Shown here piece by piece: positions 24,901-38,412 of a DNA stretch of 64,000 nucleotides. Every line of letters starts with the position of its first letter. Within the stretch, counting starts at the first letter, position 1. Both the position numbers and the translations under genes were made by a program. This DNA comes from Luscinia megarhynchos. Taxonomy: Eukaryota; Chordata; Aves; Passeriformes; Turdidae. The notes beneath the pieces were generated by a model. The model had not been told where the DNA came from, did no database searches, and saw only the letters and a list, made by a program, of their open reading frames with translations. The stretch spans positions 35,381,406-35,445,405 of the forward strand of contig JAPFBE010000002.1 in assembly GCA_034336665.1 (NCBI GenBank), given 5' to 3'.

Positions 24901-27900
24901 GACAAAAACCTTTGATTGCAAATTTACTGTTTTGCTAAAGAATGTGCATATTTGTCTCTGAAGGTATTAGTGAGATTTTTTGATACTAAAAACAACTCTG
25001 AGGAAGGTCCATGACTGTACAGTAAAACTACAAATAGTTCAAGGGATGTGTTTAATGTAATTTTATTATGATTTTGATTTATCATAAAGAGAGCATCACA
25101 GCATACACGATAGTATTTATGTCCTCTCAGCAGACAAGAGTTCAGCTGCAAAATGTGATGGACCCTCAGCAACTAGACCCAAGACAATCTTTCAGTTAAG
25201 GCAATTGAAACATAATAATTTCATGAGGATTATTTTCCTTTACTCAAAGTACACATTTGGATGTTTTTAGCTGCCATTGAAATAATGGCACTGTCCTGGA
25301 GACTAAAATGACCACTGGTTCAGGGCTGAATTCTGTTTGGTTTCTATCTTATGAAGTCAAATCTAGAGGAAAGCTTCCAATTATTGAAAGAGAAGATTTA
25401 TCATCTAACTGTGTAGGAGTTCAGCACTGAGGCACTTGCTAATAATCATGGCAGTAATGAACAAGTGGGTAGAAGTGTGAGAGATAAAAGTTCATAACTT
25501 CTGCTGTCAAAGAATTTGTCATAATTAATAATCATAAAAAATTCTTGTTAAACATTCATGTTTTAGGTAGCTTTAAAATGAAATTAAGGAAAAAAATCAA
25601 CAACAAAACCACCAAAAACCTCACTTTCCCCCATTTTTTTTTTCTTTAATTTTTCAGCAGTCATTTTAGATTTGCTTATCTTCAGAAGTAAACTAATAGG
25701 TGAGGGCATGTCCACAGAGGTGGAATAATAGGATAGGATCATTATTAAATTGCCTTCTGAGCCCACCCTTAATCCCTTTCTTTTGTCCAGATCACAAGAT
25801 TTTATAAATGGCAGGTTTTAATCCAGTATGGCCCTTGTTTTAAGTTGAAATTATTAGTTACTATACAAATCCTAACATGACAACTTCTTTGTGCCATTTG
25901 CATAACAGTTTTGAATCCCATGGCACAGCTGTATAATAATCATTTGTGTATTTTAAATCTCAATTTAACAGATTTTTGCATCATCAGCTGACCTTTTCTC
26001 CCTTCTGCTTCTCAGTGTTTTGCTACCACTCTCTAGCACAGAATCCAAATGAAGTAACAGCATCTCCTATCCTGAATCTCACCCTACAACATATACACTA
26101 CCACCGATGTTCAGGCAATTTCCTAGTTCTGCATAGAAAATTATGCACCATTTAATCTAATTCGGTTATTGTTTATGTTACTTAAAAGCTATTCTTTAAT
26201 GAATTCAAGAGAAGAAACACCATCCTTAGGGAACTGATTCAGTTTGCCAGTAGTGTAGCAACACACTACTATAGAAACTTATGGGTAAGTTTGCAAAACA
26301 GAAGTTAAGTAATTTCCAGAAGGCTTTACAACAGACTTATTTCTGTGGGGGCATTTGTTTGTTCTGACTGAGCATGAATTAACCTTTGAGTTATTATGGC
26401 ATATAAGGAAAGAAATAAAACTTTTAATCCCATAGCTCAAACTAATTAGAGGTAATATTCAGTCTGGGAAGCATCTTATCACTAATTAACATGAAAATAA
26501 ATATTTTAGCTTATATTTGATTCTCTAGGCACATCTCAATTCTAGTATATTTCAGTCAAACTCTTTTCTTTTGCCCTTCAGACCTATATTCTTGTGAGCT
26601 AATTTCTTTGGTATTTTCAATGCTAGACAAGAAATCACTGCAGCTAGTTTTAAATAAGACTGCATAAAAGAAAAGATAAATTGTTCTAGACAGCCATACT
26701 GCTTTGTGAAGTACTGAACTGTGCTATAGGTTGACATATCCTTAAAACTGCTGCTAAATCATGAAGGCTTAAAAGTCAGAACAGATTATTGAAATGTTCT
26801 TAAGTGGATTTTTGACACCATTTTTACTTGAGCTATGAGGATATACTACAGCATAAGGTGACATTCAGAAGTGGTTTTTGACATGAAATACATTACTCCT
26901 TGTCAGAATATGGAATGGAGATCATAGTATGTATAGACTTTTCATATATTACATGAGAGATAATGGATTATTTGAAAGCTTTTTATGATGTAGTACATTA
27001 ACCTATAAAGTAAAATATGACTATGTGCATTTTTAAGTTATTACATGCTTCATTAATAAATTATTAAATACTTTGAACTATTGAGATGATGACATGTAGA
27101 TTTCTATGTAATTTTCTAATAATATGGCACATAATTTCTTTGTTTTAATTAAATAACCTTAAAGTATCTGAAAACTATTATTGTTTTTTTCACTCCATTC
27201 CTCTCTTCCTGAATTTTCAGTAGATAATTTTTGTGACCTGTGCATATGTGTTTCACAGTTTAAGTAAATAGTTATTATATAAGCCCTGGTCATTATTCTA
27301 ACATGTGATGCCCTGAGACACTGCAACACTTCAAAAACGCCCATATTTTTGCTGTTAGACTAAGCACTCCATTCTCATTTCTTCAGAGTGGGTTGTAGAT
27401 AGTGTTCTGACCTGGTGGGAGGAGACAGGCCACTGTAGATTCCTGATCCTTTTTCCCTTTGATTCTATATAACATCAATAGCAGAAGCCTTCAGAGATAA
27501 AAATCCAAACTAAACTTTTGTCTAATCATTTAAGCCACATTAACAGAACTGAGACAACTATCTACAATTATACAATCTACAGCCATAAAATCTACAAGTA
27601 GGAGAAAGCTTTCTTGAGCAGCCAAACTTATCAGAAGTAATTTGCTACTAGCTAAGTCTTTCCAAGGCACTTCTTACTAGCACTTATTGAAATCTGAGTC
27701 ACTAAAATTATTACTTTTAAGAGGTGTGGATTTTCTTTTCTCCTTAGCTACAGTTCTTTTATGTAGAGGAAAGTTTATTCCCTCGAGCTTGCTGATCAGC
27801 AAACATGTTTTTTAATTAAAAAATAAATATACACCTTACTTCAAAAAGTTATTGTGTTAACATAACAAAGATTTCTGTTTCTGCTCAAGTCATACTGTAA

Positions 27901-28078
27901 TTCCTTTTGATTTACACAATACATGCCCAATTTCTTTTCAATAATGTTGAACTTACTATCACAGCTTCATTTATTTAGCTTATGCTGGTATGATCTTTAC
28001 TCAGTAATAGCTTCCCTTCAGGAAAAGATGCTCCCATGCAATATATGTAACATACGTGAATTTATAAGCACATTAATT

Positions 28079-28115
28079 AACAAGAGAAGGACAGAGCTGT
28101 AACAAGAGAAGGACA
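28079..28115 (+). repeat. 22-bp tandem duplication, two copies
   Basis: AACAAGAGAAGGACA occurs at 28079-28093 and again at 28101-28115, a period of 22 bases. Copies are identical over 15 bases, consistent with a recent small duplication. Confidence 0.75.
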
Positions 28116-28859
28116 ATGCTCATTTTATAAGCAAACTTAAATATAGGTAACCATCTTGTTTTGGTATTTATTGCCCATATAGTCTGGTTGAGGATACTTA
28201 CTTAACAACAAAAGATAATGGAACTCATCACCTTTAATCTTAGAGAAATTTAGTTTATTATGATGAAATGCTAATAACAACTCAATGACTTCAAACATAT
28301 GATAGAACCAAGCAAGTCTATTTAAGTCCTCTTTTGACAGAGGTTTTTTTTTATGCTAAACATTCATTAAACACCAGTAGGATTAGAACATTTTACACTT
28401 TGCAACTCTTGAAAATCCCTACTGCTCTCACAGTACATAATTTGTGATGAACTACAGCGGTGTAAATTTAAGATTTTATTCTTTTAAATGGTGACTTAAT
28501 GGAAATTTAATGGGCAAATATACCTCAAAGCACAATTTTAGTTTACTTCACTCCTCAGAAGAAAACTGAGTTATCTCATACAGAGGATGAATTAATACTG
28601 AGCACAATGTGTGAAGGATCATCACTGAAGAATTTTGAAGGGGAATTTCTGGAGGAGAAACAGGATTTAATGAGTTACAATCCAAGTATTTCCTTTGCAT
28701 TAAGGTATTCCAGATACCCTCTAGGCAAATAGTATGACCCTTAGCTGTTAATCCAGAGGGATAAACATCTTCTGCCAGCTCTGAGATAACCTTTCAAACC
28801 TTCCGTTGACTGTCATCTTTGACAAAACATGACTGGGCAAATGCCTGAGTCAAGAAAAG

Positions 28860-29500
28860 TGAGAAATGAAATGGAGATCCTGGTCACACTGGGGGTAGAC
28901 AGCTTGAAAAAATGTTCATGCTTCATTTACAGATCTACAATTTTAGAATAGCTTCATTTCTGTGGGTGCTGGTGAGGGCAAACAAGACCTGTAAGTTGGT
29001 TTATCAGAGGTGACTGCCCCCAAGCTTTTGTCTGCACAGAAGCAGCAAGTTATAGCTACTGAAGTCTCCCACCAGAGGGGACCAAGGCACCAATCTTGGT
29101 CAAGCTCAATGACCTCAGGTTCATTGCTTTGCCAGGGCTAAGCTCCAGGGTGCTGCAGAGGGACTACGGGTCTGCCTCTATGCTGTACTGCTTTTCCATT
29201 TGAGCACTGTTGGTACTGCTTGGAGTAATGCAAAACATATTGAGAACAACCACAAATCTCTGATGGCAAGGATAAAAGGCATGTGGGGGCCCATGTTGTG
29301 TCTGCTCAATCCTGTCATTAAGGCAAAAGACTAGAGCAGAAGTGATCTCAGCCAGCAGGTCAACAACTGTCCGCGTGTGCTGGGGGTCACAGTCAGAACT
29401 TTGGCTCTGTGGGGTCCTTTCTGTACCTTGCAGCAAGCACCAGCTGCTAGGGTCAACACAATGGCTCACAGTAGCAGGATGGGAGCCAAAGAGCACAAGT
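28860..29500. other. GC-richer unclassified patch, possible old repeat
   Basis: Base composition rises sharply relative to both flanks and ends where a CR1 tail begins. A minus-strand frame of 115 codons lies at 29164-29511, Ser/Thr/Pro/His-rich, with no domain I recognise. It could be an unrecognised LTR, an older CR1 body, or unique DNA. I cannot decide from sequence alone. Confidence 0.35.
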
Positions 29501-29699
29501 TCAAACAGCAAAAATACTGATAAGGTATAAGAAAAACATTATTTTAAGGTGGTGGGATACAGGAACACATTGCTTAGAGCAGTGGTGGAATCTCAGTCTT
29601 TGGAGACTGGTCTGTGCACAGCCTGGAGAAATCCAGTTAGATCTGTTCTGAGCAGAGTGTTTGACTTCTGGAGAGTCTTTCCAATCTCCATGATTCTGA
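29500..29699 (+). mobile_element. CR1 LINE 3' fragment, plus strand
   Basis: Phrases in the order expected for a CR1 3' UTR are present: AAGAAAAACATTATTTTAAGG and GGTGGTGGGATACAGGAACA (a decayed ACTGGAACAGG), then TGGTGGAATCTCAGTCTTTG with GAGACT, then CTGAGCAGAGTGTTTGACTT and TCCATGATTCTG at the very end. The subfamily differs from that at 5.83 kb: it carries the GTGGAGTCTCCATCCTTGGAGA-type motif. It is heavily diverged and 5'-truncated, with no coding part left. The upstream boundary is approximate. Confidence 0.7.
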
Positions 29700-32600
29700 A
29701 TGAAGAACGATGGGCACCAGCTCTGCATACAAAAAATTACTAGCTTTCCCTACTTTAATGGGATCTCAGAAGACTTTCTCAGATGCACTTCTTATGGATA
29801 CTTGGGACAAGGCTAGATGAATCTCAGTTTCTATTTTGTTGCTGTTTGAAACCCATAGGAATTTAAGCACCTGAAAGCCTTAGTGTGTTTGATGTTTTAC
29901 AAGTTCAAATCTTATTGAAAATAATTTCTGAGACAGAAGGCTTTTTTTTAGTTCTCATAGTACTTCTAAAGTATAACAGTTTTTTTTTTTTACCATATCT
30001 CTATACAAATTAGTCACCATTTCATTTCATTAATTAAAAATACAGGTATTTTTCACCTGAGTCTTAGGAAGAGTTAAACCCTAATATCAGTAAGGCTTTG
30101 CCATTTACTTGCTAGAAACAGTTACAGAACCAATTCATCTTGAAGCAAAACATCTCTGTGTTAAAGCCCTCCCTGGAATACTTAAATTCTTATTCTGTGC
30201 ACTTGGCTCCTAATGCTTACTCATATGAATAAAACCATTGATACGGTTAACTTTTTTGTATAGTGACTTATCACTGTGTTGGAATTCTTGAATAGGATAA
30301 TGGTTACTTTATATAATAACATTCATAATATCTTTTTGAGATTTTTGATGTTAGCAAAATTCTTCTAAGTTGCTTTAAATACAGAATAACAGAGAGAAAA
30401 ATGTGAGCAGAAAAACATAAGACAGCAAAGGCAGGGGCAACTGTGTTCTTTCTAAAAGCAAGATAAAAGGTTCTTAACAATTGAACTGACATTTACAGAA
30501 ACATACCGTTTGGCAGTATTGCCTGACCAAAATTGTTCAACCTTATATTACAAAAATCACCTTTCAATTGCACACTACATCCCATTTTCCAACTATACAA
30601 TTCCCTGAATTATTATGCATTTCTATTAAAAAAAATGTATAGATACTAAACTGAGAGTGACAATGTTGATGACTAAATAAAGTAGAGGAATACCATCCCT
30701 AATTTCAGTTTTATTGCTGAAACTAGTCAGAATTTAGGCATCTATTTCTCAAGAATTTAAGATCTGTTTCTACCTGATGTAAAATCTAAAGGCCTGATGA
30801 AAGTCCCTAAATTAACCGCTTCCAGAAATGAAACCAAGTAAAAAATTTCCATTAGCAAATGATCTGTTGTTCTAACTTGTCAGAATGAGCTAAATCTGGA
30901 CTTACTAAAAGTTCTTTGTACAAGATGTGAAGAGAAGTCTATTTTGACAAAGAAATTAATGCTAATGTTTTCACCTCAGCATTTTTTAACACCCTCCTAG
31001 CCAGGCTTCACATATCTACCACCCCTACAGCCCACAGGTGTATTCCAAGGTTAAAGAAATAAGTTCTTTATGAAATTCATTCACTGGGTGCACATGGGCA
31101 CTGCAAGGAAGTGTCCATACCACCACATTTTATGCCAATAGCTGAAACAAGGGAAGAGAGCAGATACACTGATAGAAAAGGAGGAGAACTGTGAAGTAGA
31201 AGTGAATCATAGATGGAATCAGAAGGCTTGATATATAAGTCAAGAAGCTGAACTAAGATAGATAAAAGAGACAAAGGTGAACATGAAAAGACTGAAGAAG
31301 AGGGCTCATCAGTGATGCTGAAACACAGACCCAGGAAGGTGATAAGCTGTCTCCATGGAAACTGCAGGCAAAAACCTATGGAGATTTGTAGAGATCAAGG
31401 GCAGACCAAATGAAAAAGGAGCCCAGAGTTAAGGCTGCTTATGGAGAACATGAAGTACTAGAAATCATGAGAGTGGATCTGTAGGTGGGTGAGAACAAGA
31501 AGAACCAGTCTAGGCAAATGCTATGGAAAAGGAACAGGTATAAATGAATGTATCTGGGAAAAGATGGTGGAGTCTTTTGTCAAGAAATTACTTTTGAAAG
31601 AGGCCTACTAATGATGCATTTTTCTTTTACTTGAGTGCCTGCATATTATGTACGGAAGATTAGCTACTACTGGGTTCTCAAGGATATGATCATCTCCTCA
31701 TATTTGTCACTCATAATCCTGGAATGTTTCACAAAATATATCTAGATTTTGCTCATTAGTAAATCTGAGCTTCAATTCATATTCTCTAGGAACTGGTTTA
31801 CAAAAGCCAGAATGGTGCATGTACAAGAAAATCAAATAGATAATTAATTCATTAGCAGAATTTTGACCCAGGCCTAAAAATCAAAATTTAATGTATATTT
31901 TGTACTCTAACAACTTAAGATCCTGCTATAGGGTATGGATTGCTGAGTATTAGATACTACAGAAGTAGGCAAAAAAGGGAAAGGGTAACTGCATATTGGT
32001 GAGATGAAATTTCATATCAGCAAAACAGAGAAGAAACCACTTAACAGTGAAACACTTGTATAGATATACACAAAACAATGCACAGGATAAGCAGCCTTTG
32101 TATTTGGTGTCACTTATTGCCATAAACCTCCATGTCCTTTATTGATTCACACTGCCTGATAATCTGAAAAACAACTTTGATTCATCTGGAGTTCCCCAAG
32201 CCTCTTCATATCATTAAGTTACTAGAGAAAATGTTTGAATGATGAAGGACCTTCACCTTCCAGGTAGACCTCATTGAATATTCATGCTGAAAAATGGTGC
32301 CAAGTAGATTCCTTAAATACCCTCAAGATGTAAGAAAATTAAAGAAAGACAAAATTATGTATTTTCTTGGCATCAACTCTATCAGAGTTATAATATTAGC
32401 TAGACTAGTAGGGTTTTCTTCCATTAGTCCCTTAGCAAATTACGTTGAAGACAGAGATGCCAATCCATGAACATCCATGCAGTACATCCCAGATGACGAT
32501 ACATCAGCCGTCTGTAGCAAGAAGTAATCATTGCACAGTGATTAGAAAACAGAATAATGACCCTGTTCATGATGGTGCCTCAGTCATAAGGGATGACAAC

Positions 32601-35600
32601 CATTAGTTTCCGTGCTGCTACATGGCATTTGGCAGTAATGACTGAACAGAACATCTGTAAGAGATTGGCTGCAAGAATGAGTGGCTGGTTTATTTTTTTT
32701 AAACACTCTAGCAGGACAGCACAGGAATGCCTGAAGAAACAAGTGTCAGGAGGAAGGGGTGATAGATAGAAGCATAGCCTTGAAGATATTAATCAAGCTA
32801 GATATGCAAACATCCCAAAGATGCAGAGGTTACTGAAGTGCAGAAGTTTAGGAAGAAGTGCATTAACAGCTTAAGGCAGACTCACTGTGTTTTTTGAAGC
32901 CAATCAAAATTATTGTCAAATATCTGGCAGCTTCACCCAGTTGACATACCCATGAAATTAGCTCAAAAATGGATAGCCTGGAAAAAGAAGAAAATAAAAA
33001 AAAACAAAAGCAGATAAACTAAGTCTGCAAGGCTCAGGACTCAGAAGCATACATTTTGATTGTGGTTGAAATATTTTTCTAGAGAGTGTATATACCAGGT
33101 ATTTAAAGTGTGACCATTGCCTGGAGATACTGTTTGTTTCCCAGACCCCACAGGGCTGCAGGGACATGACATTTTCACCCCTGAGGCAAGTAAAGCAGCT
33201 GAGCTGGTTTCTTGCTTGTTTTATTTTTTCATTTGCATTTCACATAATAAAAAATACAATCTGCTCTCTTTCCAGAAATACTGTGGGTCTTATTAAGCTC
33301 AGACTGTCTGGGGCTTTTTTGAAATTGTGACTGACTTATTTTTAAAATTCTGTGTCTGCATGGTAGCTTTATCCTTTGATGGAACTTTTTTCCCCCTTCT
33401 TTTATTTTGCATTTTTATTTCAAAAGCACCCTCCTATTACAATACAACAAAGTCTGGTGTTTCTGGTTAAAAGTAGTTAATGACCAGACCTATTGCCAGC
33501 TGGTAATATACATTAGGTGTCCCTTCTTTAAATAAGTGGGCCAGTTGAAAATATAAACAAAGCAATTTGATAGACATTTGTTATAATTTGACCAGTATTC
33601 TGAAGAGTGCAAATAAGTCTGCTGGCTTCAAAGTAGAAAATGTCACTATATCACACTGAAAACAAAACAAAACCTCCAGCCTATTAAATATAATTTTTGG
33701 TTTTTCTAAGAAGTCTAAATGGACAAGTCAGGTTTTCACTAATTTTATGACTGAGGATTATTTATTTTCTTGGAATTGCATTAAGGCTGTATGTAAAGTG
33801 AATTTTTTTTGAGTCTAGGGGAATTTTTTTTTTTGTCTGGGGGAAAAAAATCATTGCTAGAATGGGGAGAAACTTCTTACATAGCTTTTACACTGATCCT
33901 GTCATTTATCATTAATACATTGCCTACATTCACTTAATTCACAACCTTTGCTACTTAAGCTGTACATGGGGCTGTGGAGATTTGCCTCACCAGTATTAAA
34001 TGTACCTGTTCAGAGAGGTTTAAATAAGACATGATGTTCATCTAGAAAGACTGCTGAGGGTTTGACAAATCAAAAACATGCAAATTCTACCTAATTTTTA
34101 ATCACTGATTGCTAAGTTTCATTTACAACTGAGTAGCCATTGACTTAATTGCAATATTATAAACTCATAAGTGGTCCTTGTTCAGAAAAGGCACAGGGAC
34201 ATGCCCTGAAGAATGTGTTGCTAAACATAAGATTAGCTAACCTGTGAAGCCTCAGCAGAAAAGCCATTAATTTATGAAAATGGGGCTCAGATTGCAATTA
34301 TTTTCTGTCTTTCTTGATAAAGGTGACTTCCCTGAGACTCCTCTATCTTCATAATGTGCCTCAAAACAGTCATTATAATAATGCATTTTCAAATTGAAAG
34401 GATGTTGAATTCTCAACTAAGCTCCTGCATTAAGCTCCTGTAATCAAATACATTATGATCCACTGACTGAAGAGCATTTTACTAGGATGTGTGTAGATGA
34501 ACAATCAGAAAGGAAATTATGTGAGCATGTTATAAGCTTAGGAAAAAAAAATCTGGTTTTTTTTGTGTTCAGGATATAATGTAGTGTGTTTGTGTAGACA
34601 TATGAAGCTGAAATTCTTCTGCACCTCCTTTAAAGGAGAAAAGCATAACTCTTGTAAAGTACATCACAATGCAATCTCTACCTCTTTTCCTGTTGAAATA
34701 TATGAATTTAAAATAGTGTGAATTATACTGTTAAATATACATTGGAATATTATTTGAGGAAGCTGTTTTGCTGCAGCAATCTTGCTAATCTAGTTTAAAA
34801 ACTATAGAACAATATTTCTGGATTCACATTGCTCAGACAAAATAAATTCAGCTACAAACAGATTTTTAACGACCCTCTTTCATCTTAGTCTAAGAGAATT
34901 CAAAGCCTACTAAGCCCAGTTCACAGTGGAAAGAAAAAGCAGGTAAGAATTCTTTTTCGTCAACACAAAAAGAAACATTTTTGAAGCACATATACAGAGA
35001 AATAGTGTCAGGCTATTTCAATGGTGCTAAATAGGATTGCACTTGAGCAAGAGAGAACATGGGGAGCACATGGCTGGCATGTGTTTACCACATAAAGGAG
35101 TCATTTTGTCAAGTGTAAATCAAAAACCAGGACTCAACCCGCTATCAAACTGATTTTATGACAACAAAAATTGAAAATGCTGAAATTACATTTCCCCAAA
35201 AATCTCGATTCTATTTTTGCAAGCATTATGCCATTATTGTGTTTTTTTCTCTTTCTCATTCTACCCAAGAAAACTTGAAAAATTACTAAGAATTGTGCCA
35301 AATGCATGTCTGATGAAACTAAAGACCAACATGACAAGGCAGACCTTGGAAGAAAACCCTACTAAAAATACAGTTAAATTACAAAGCAAACGCCCCAGAC
35401 TTAATTAAAGATTCCATGAAAAATCTCAGTTGTTCCTTTTTCATGTAATATTCATGATGGATATATGAACCAAATGACAGATATATTTTCTCTTACTGAA
35501 TTTTAGCATGTCCAAGGGAAGATTTAAATGTACCCTTTAAACTGCACAAACTGTATCTACTGTATCTACTTGGATAAATGGATACAATAGATAAAGCTTC

Positions 35601-35749
35601 ATTAAGCTTATATATTTCTACTATCTTGCTTAGCATATTTTCCTGAGGACTATCTCTACGAAGATCATAGCCCTATTGTTTCTTGTCCTTGCATCTCCCC
35701 ATCCTGAGATTTGCCTTCACTCAGCTCTCTGAGAGTTTTATAGCTTTTC
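29700..35749. other. unassigned AT-rich DNA, possible conserved non-coding segment
   Basis: No exon, RNA gene or mobile element recognised in 6 kb. The absence of repeat landmarks between about 33.2 and 34.5 kb is notable and is raised as a finding. Open frames are below 70 codons. A 13-bp-period direct repeat (TAAGCTCCTG twice) lies near 34420-34441. Confidence 0.5.
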
Positions 35750-36330
35750 TGTTTCCCACAAAGGCCCATCCACAAAAGCCCAGAGAAGCACTGCAACACT
35801 CACGGCAGAAGGCAGCACTGGGGGAGGATCCCTGAGGAGTGTCAGGAGTTCCAGGTCCCAGCAGCAGAGCTGCAGGACATGGAACCCGTGCTGTGAGCGT
35901 GGGGAGCCTCACACAGCTCTTCACCTCATCACCTCTTGTGAGACACACCACGGGCTGCAGGGCAAAAGCAGTTTGGGTTTGCCCTGGAATTAAGGGGTAT
36001 TAGGGAAAGCAGGTGTGTGTATGAGAGCACCTGTGTATTTCTAGGCGTGAGAATCCAATGGGATCAGCCACTGGGGCCAGGGGAATCCTGGACAGCTGGG
36101 GTAGCTGTGTACCAGCGACTGGACTGAGTCTCTGCCCTTAGAGGCTTGTATGTCTGCGTGCCAGCTCCTGGGAAGCTGGGATCACAGCACTGCACTGAAC
36201 TCAACCAGCATCTTGAAATACTGCAGTGCAGCATGTGACTGTCCTTCAAGCTCTTTTTCTTGCATTTTTTAATCCCCACTAATGTGCCCCAGGCATTTCT
36301 TACTCCTGAGGAGAAACACAAACTTTAGCC
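35750..36330. other. GC-rich unclassified patch, candidate repeat
   Basis: A block of about 580 bases clearly GC-richer than its surroundings, with text such as CTGGGGCCAGGGGAATCCTG (36070) and CCAGCTCCTGGGAAGCTGG (36160), which folds as CCAGCT/AGCTGG. Parts of 36045-36220 feel like a dispersed avian repeat, but I cannot name it. Frames on the minus strand (76 and 85 codons) have no recognisable domain. Confidence 0.35.
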
Positions 36331-37901
36331 TCCATTGCCATCTGTGGCCTCGAAATGAAGCGAGGGGAGGAGGGAAGGTGTATGGTAGCAATTCTGGTTG
36401 GTGGGTTCACAATCTCCACTACATGAGACTTTGTGTCAGACATTACAGTTAACTCTTGCAATATCACCTTCCTTAGCCTTGCCTACTTTTCTATTTTTAT
36501 AACACTCTCCAAATTTTCTCACCAGCATCCCAACTGAATAGAGAGAAGTTAAATTACAGCTCCAAGGTCTGCTTAAGGTAGGAAAGAAGTTAACAGCATG
36601 AACAGCCACCGAAACAAAACTTGCTCCATATCACACAAAGCTATGGATAATTTTTAATTACTGGAAGACTAAGGGACATATTGGACTTTTTAAATGATAG
36701 CTAAAAATAAAATTGCAGAACCTCTGATAAAAAGAGAAAGAAATTCTACAACAAATATTGAGGTTAATCCATAAAAGGCACTTATTGATTTCACCAGATT
36801 GTCAAATACTGATAAATAGAGTTAGGCATCTTGTATTTCAAAACAACCTCAATATAAATTCTCCATTGAAACAAAGAAGCAAGGCAGGGTAGAGGACAGT
36901 TGCTTAAGACGAATAGCAGACATCTGAACAGAAAAATGTTAGGGAAAAAAGCACAGCACTCCTAGTTAAAAGCCTAAATGAACATTCATTCAAAATATCA
37001 CGGTTATTAAAACAATAATAAAGCAGTTTAGCTGATGTGAATAAGTGGGAAACAAGATCGTTGCCTCTAAGTCTTTTGCTACACCTCTACCTGTCCCATC
37101 AAGTCAAAAGGATTATATGCAAAGCTAATGATTGCCTTTCTTTCTAAAATATTCTGTCCTACTGCAATTAATATACAGAGCGCTCCTCATAATGACTTCT
37201 TAACACAGGTGTGTGTGTGGTGAAGGATAACATTGGGCATCAGCTCCATCTAAATACAGGGTTAGGTCCTTCAAGGAACTTAGCATCTCCTGCTCTTGTT
37301 ACAATTGAAATAAAACCCCCTCTTATAATTCTGTACTACCAGAATCAAAAAAAAAAAATAAGACATGCAAATAAAAACGTCCTTAGAATTATTCTGAGAA
37401 TTCCAGTTCCATTGCTGTCTACTAAATAGCAATGGACAAACACTTCAGAAAAAGAGAGGTCTTTTTAAGCTTGAAGATGCTGCTTGCAGACAAACCAGTG
37501 GTGTTGACTTGGCCATATCTTACTTTAGAGTGAAAATCAATCCTGACCAAACAGACCTAGGTATGCTTCCTGACTGAAAGTCCAATAGTCCAAAGATATG
37601 TCCACACAAACTACATCATTTGAAGCACAGCCAAAATTATTTGCATCACAGTTGCATACCACCCAGTGTTTCTGATCTCAGGAATCACAGGATGGTGGGA
37701 AAGGTCTTTGTTAAAAGTTGAAAGGGGGAAACTTAAACATTGTTTAAAGGTGATATGAGGCTTATTTAGTGCTAAGGACAGATTTAAAAAACTCTCCCCC
37801 AGATTTATGCTCTTAACCAAGAAATTAATCTGAATTTCAATGAAAGAAAGCAAATGAGAAGAATAGTTGCAAGATTGAAAGCCCAAATGCTCAGAATAAT
37901 T
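36331..37901. other. unassigned AT-rich DNA
   Basis: No exon or mobile element recognised. The longest frame is 91 codons on the minus strand (37611-37886), with no recognisable motif. Confidence 0.5.
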
Positions 37902-37934
37902 TTTATTCTATATTTCTTCTTTTATTCTATATTT
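37902..37934 (+). repeat. 14-bp direct repeat, period 19
   Basis: TTTATTCTATATTT is present at 37902-37915 and identically at 37921-37934, separated by five bases (CTTCT). Confidence 0.75.
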
Positions 37935-37935
37935 G

Positions 37936-38024
37936 GAACATATGTACATATACGTACACATATACATGCACATGTATGTATAGTATATGTATATATATAT
38001 ATATAAAATATTGAAAATATATTC
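37936..38024. repeat. TA/TG/CA alternating microsatellite
   Basis: Alternating purine-pyrimidine DNA: imperfect TATG/TACA units followed by a pure (TA)n run near 37990-38005. It is likely polymorphic in length, and the AT part can extrude. Confidence 0.8.
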
Positions 38025-38204
38025 AAGAATCGAGACAACATGTTCATTCACTGAGTTTCTGAAAAACACCCACAAATTTATGAGAGATTAATTTGGACTT
38101 ATTGATAATAAATTCTCAAGTTTCACACATTACTAGGAACGAAACAAAGTCCCCAGTCTCTACAGAGTATGGTCCAATATGGTGCACTAATATTCATCTA
38201 ATAT

Positions 38205-38412
38205 TGCTTCCTCTTCTCCTTCTCCTTCTCCTTCTCCTTCTCCTTCTTCTTCTTCTTCTCCTTCTCCTTCTCCTTCTTCTTCTTCTTCTTCTTCTTCTTC
38301 TTCTTCTCCTTCTCCTTCTTCTTCTTCTTCTTCTTCTTCTTCTTCTTCTTCTTCTTCTCCTTCTTCTTCTTCTTCTTCTTCTTCTTCTTCTCTTCTTGCT
38401 GTTTCTCCTCCT
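38205..38412 (+). repeat. (CTT)n/(CTCCTT)n polypyrimidine tract
   Basis: About 200 bases are almost purely C and T on the plus strand (G and A on the other). Blocks of TTC triplets alternate with TCC-containing units (CTTCTC). Long pure (TTC)n blocks lie near 38244-38256, 38274-38306 and 38317-38357. The open frames it produces, poly-Leu on plus and Lys/Glu-only on minus, are artefacts. Such mirror-like polypurine tracts can form intramolecular triplex DNA. Confidence 0.95.

Larger units (their letters stand above)
20501..28859. other. unassigned AT-rich DNA
   Basis: No exon or mobile element recognised over about 8 kb. Notable simple sequence: a pyrimidine-rich tract at 21845-21900, a poly-A run near 23360-23376, and a 22-bp tandem pair at 28079-28115. 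The stretch at 22079-22273 is GC-richer, with a 64-codon frame of Ser/Pro-rich composition and no recognisable motif. Confidence 0.5.
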
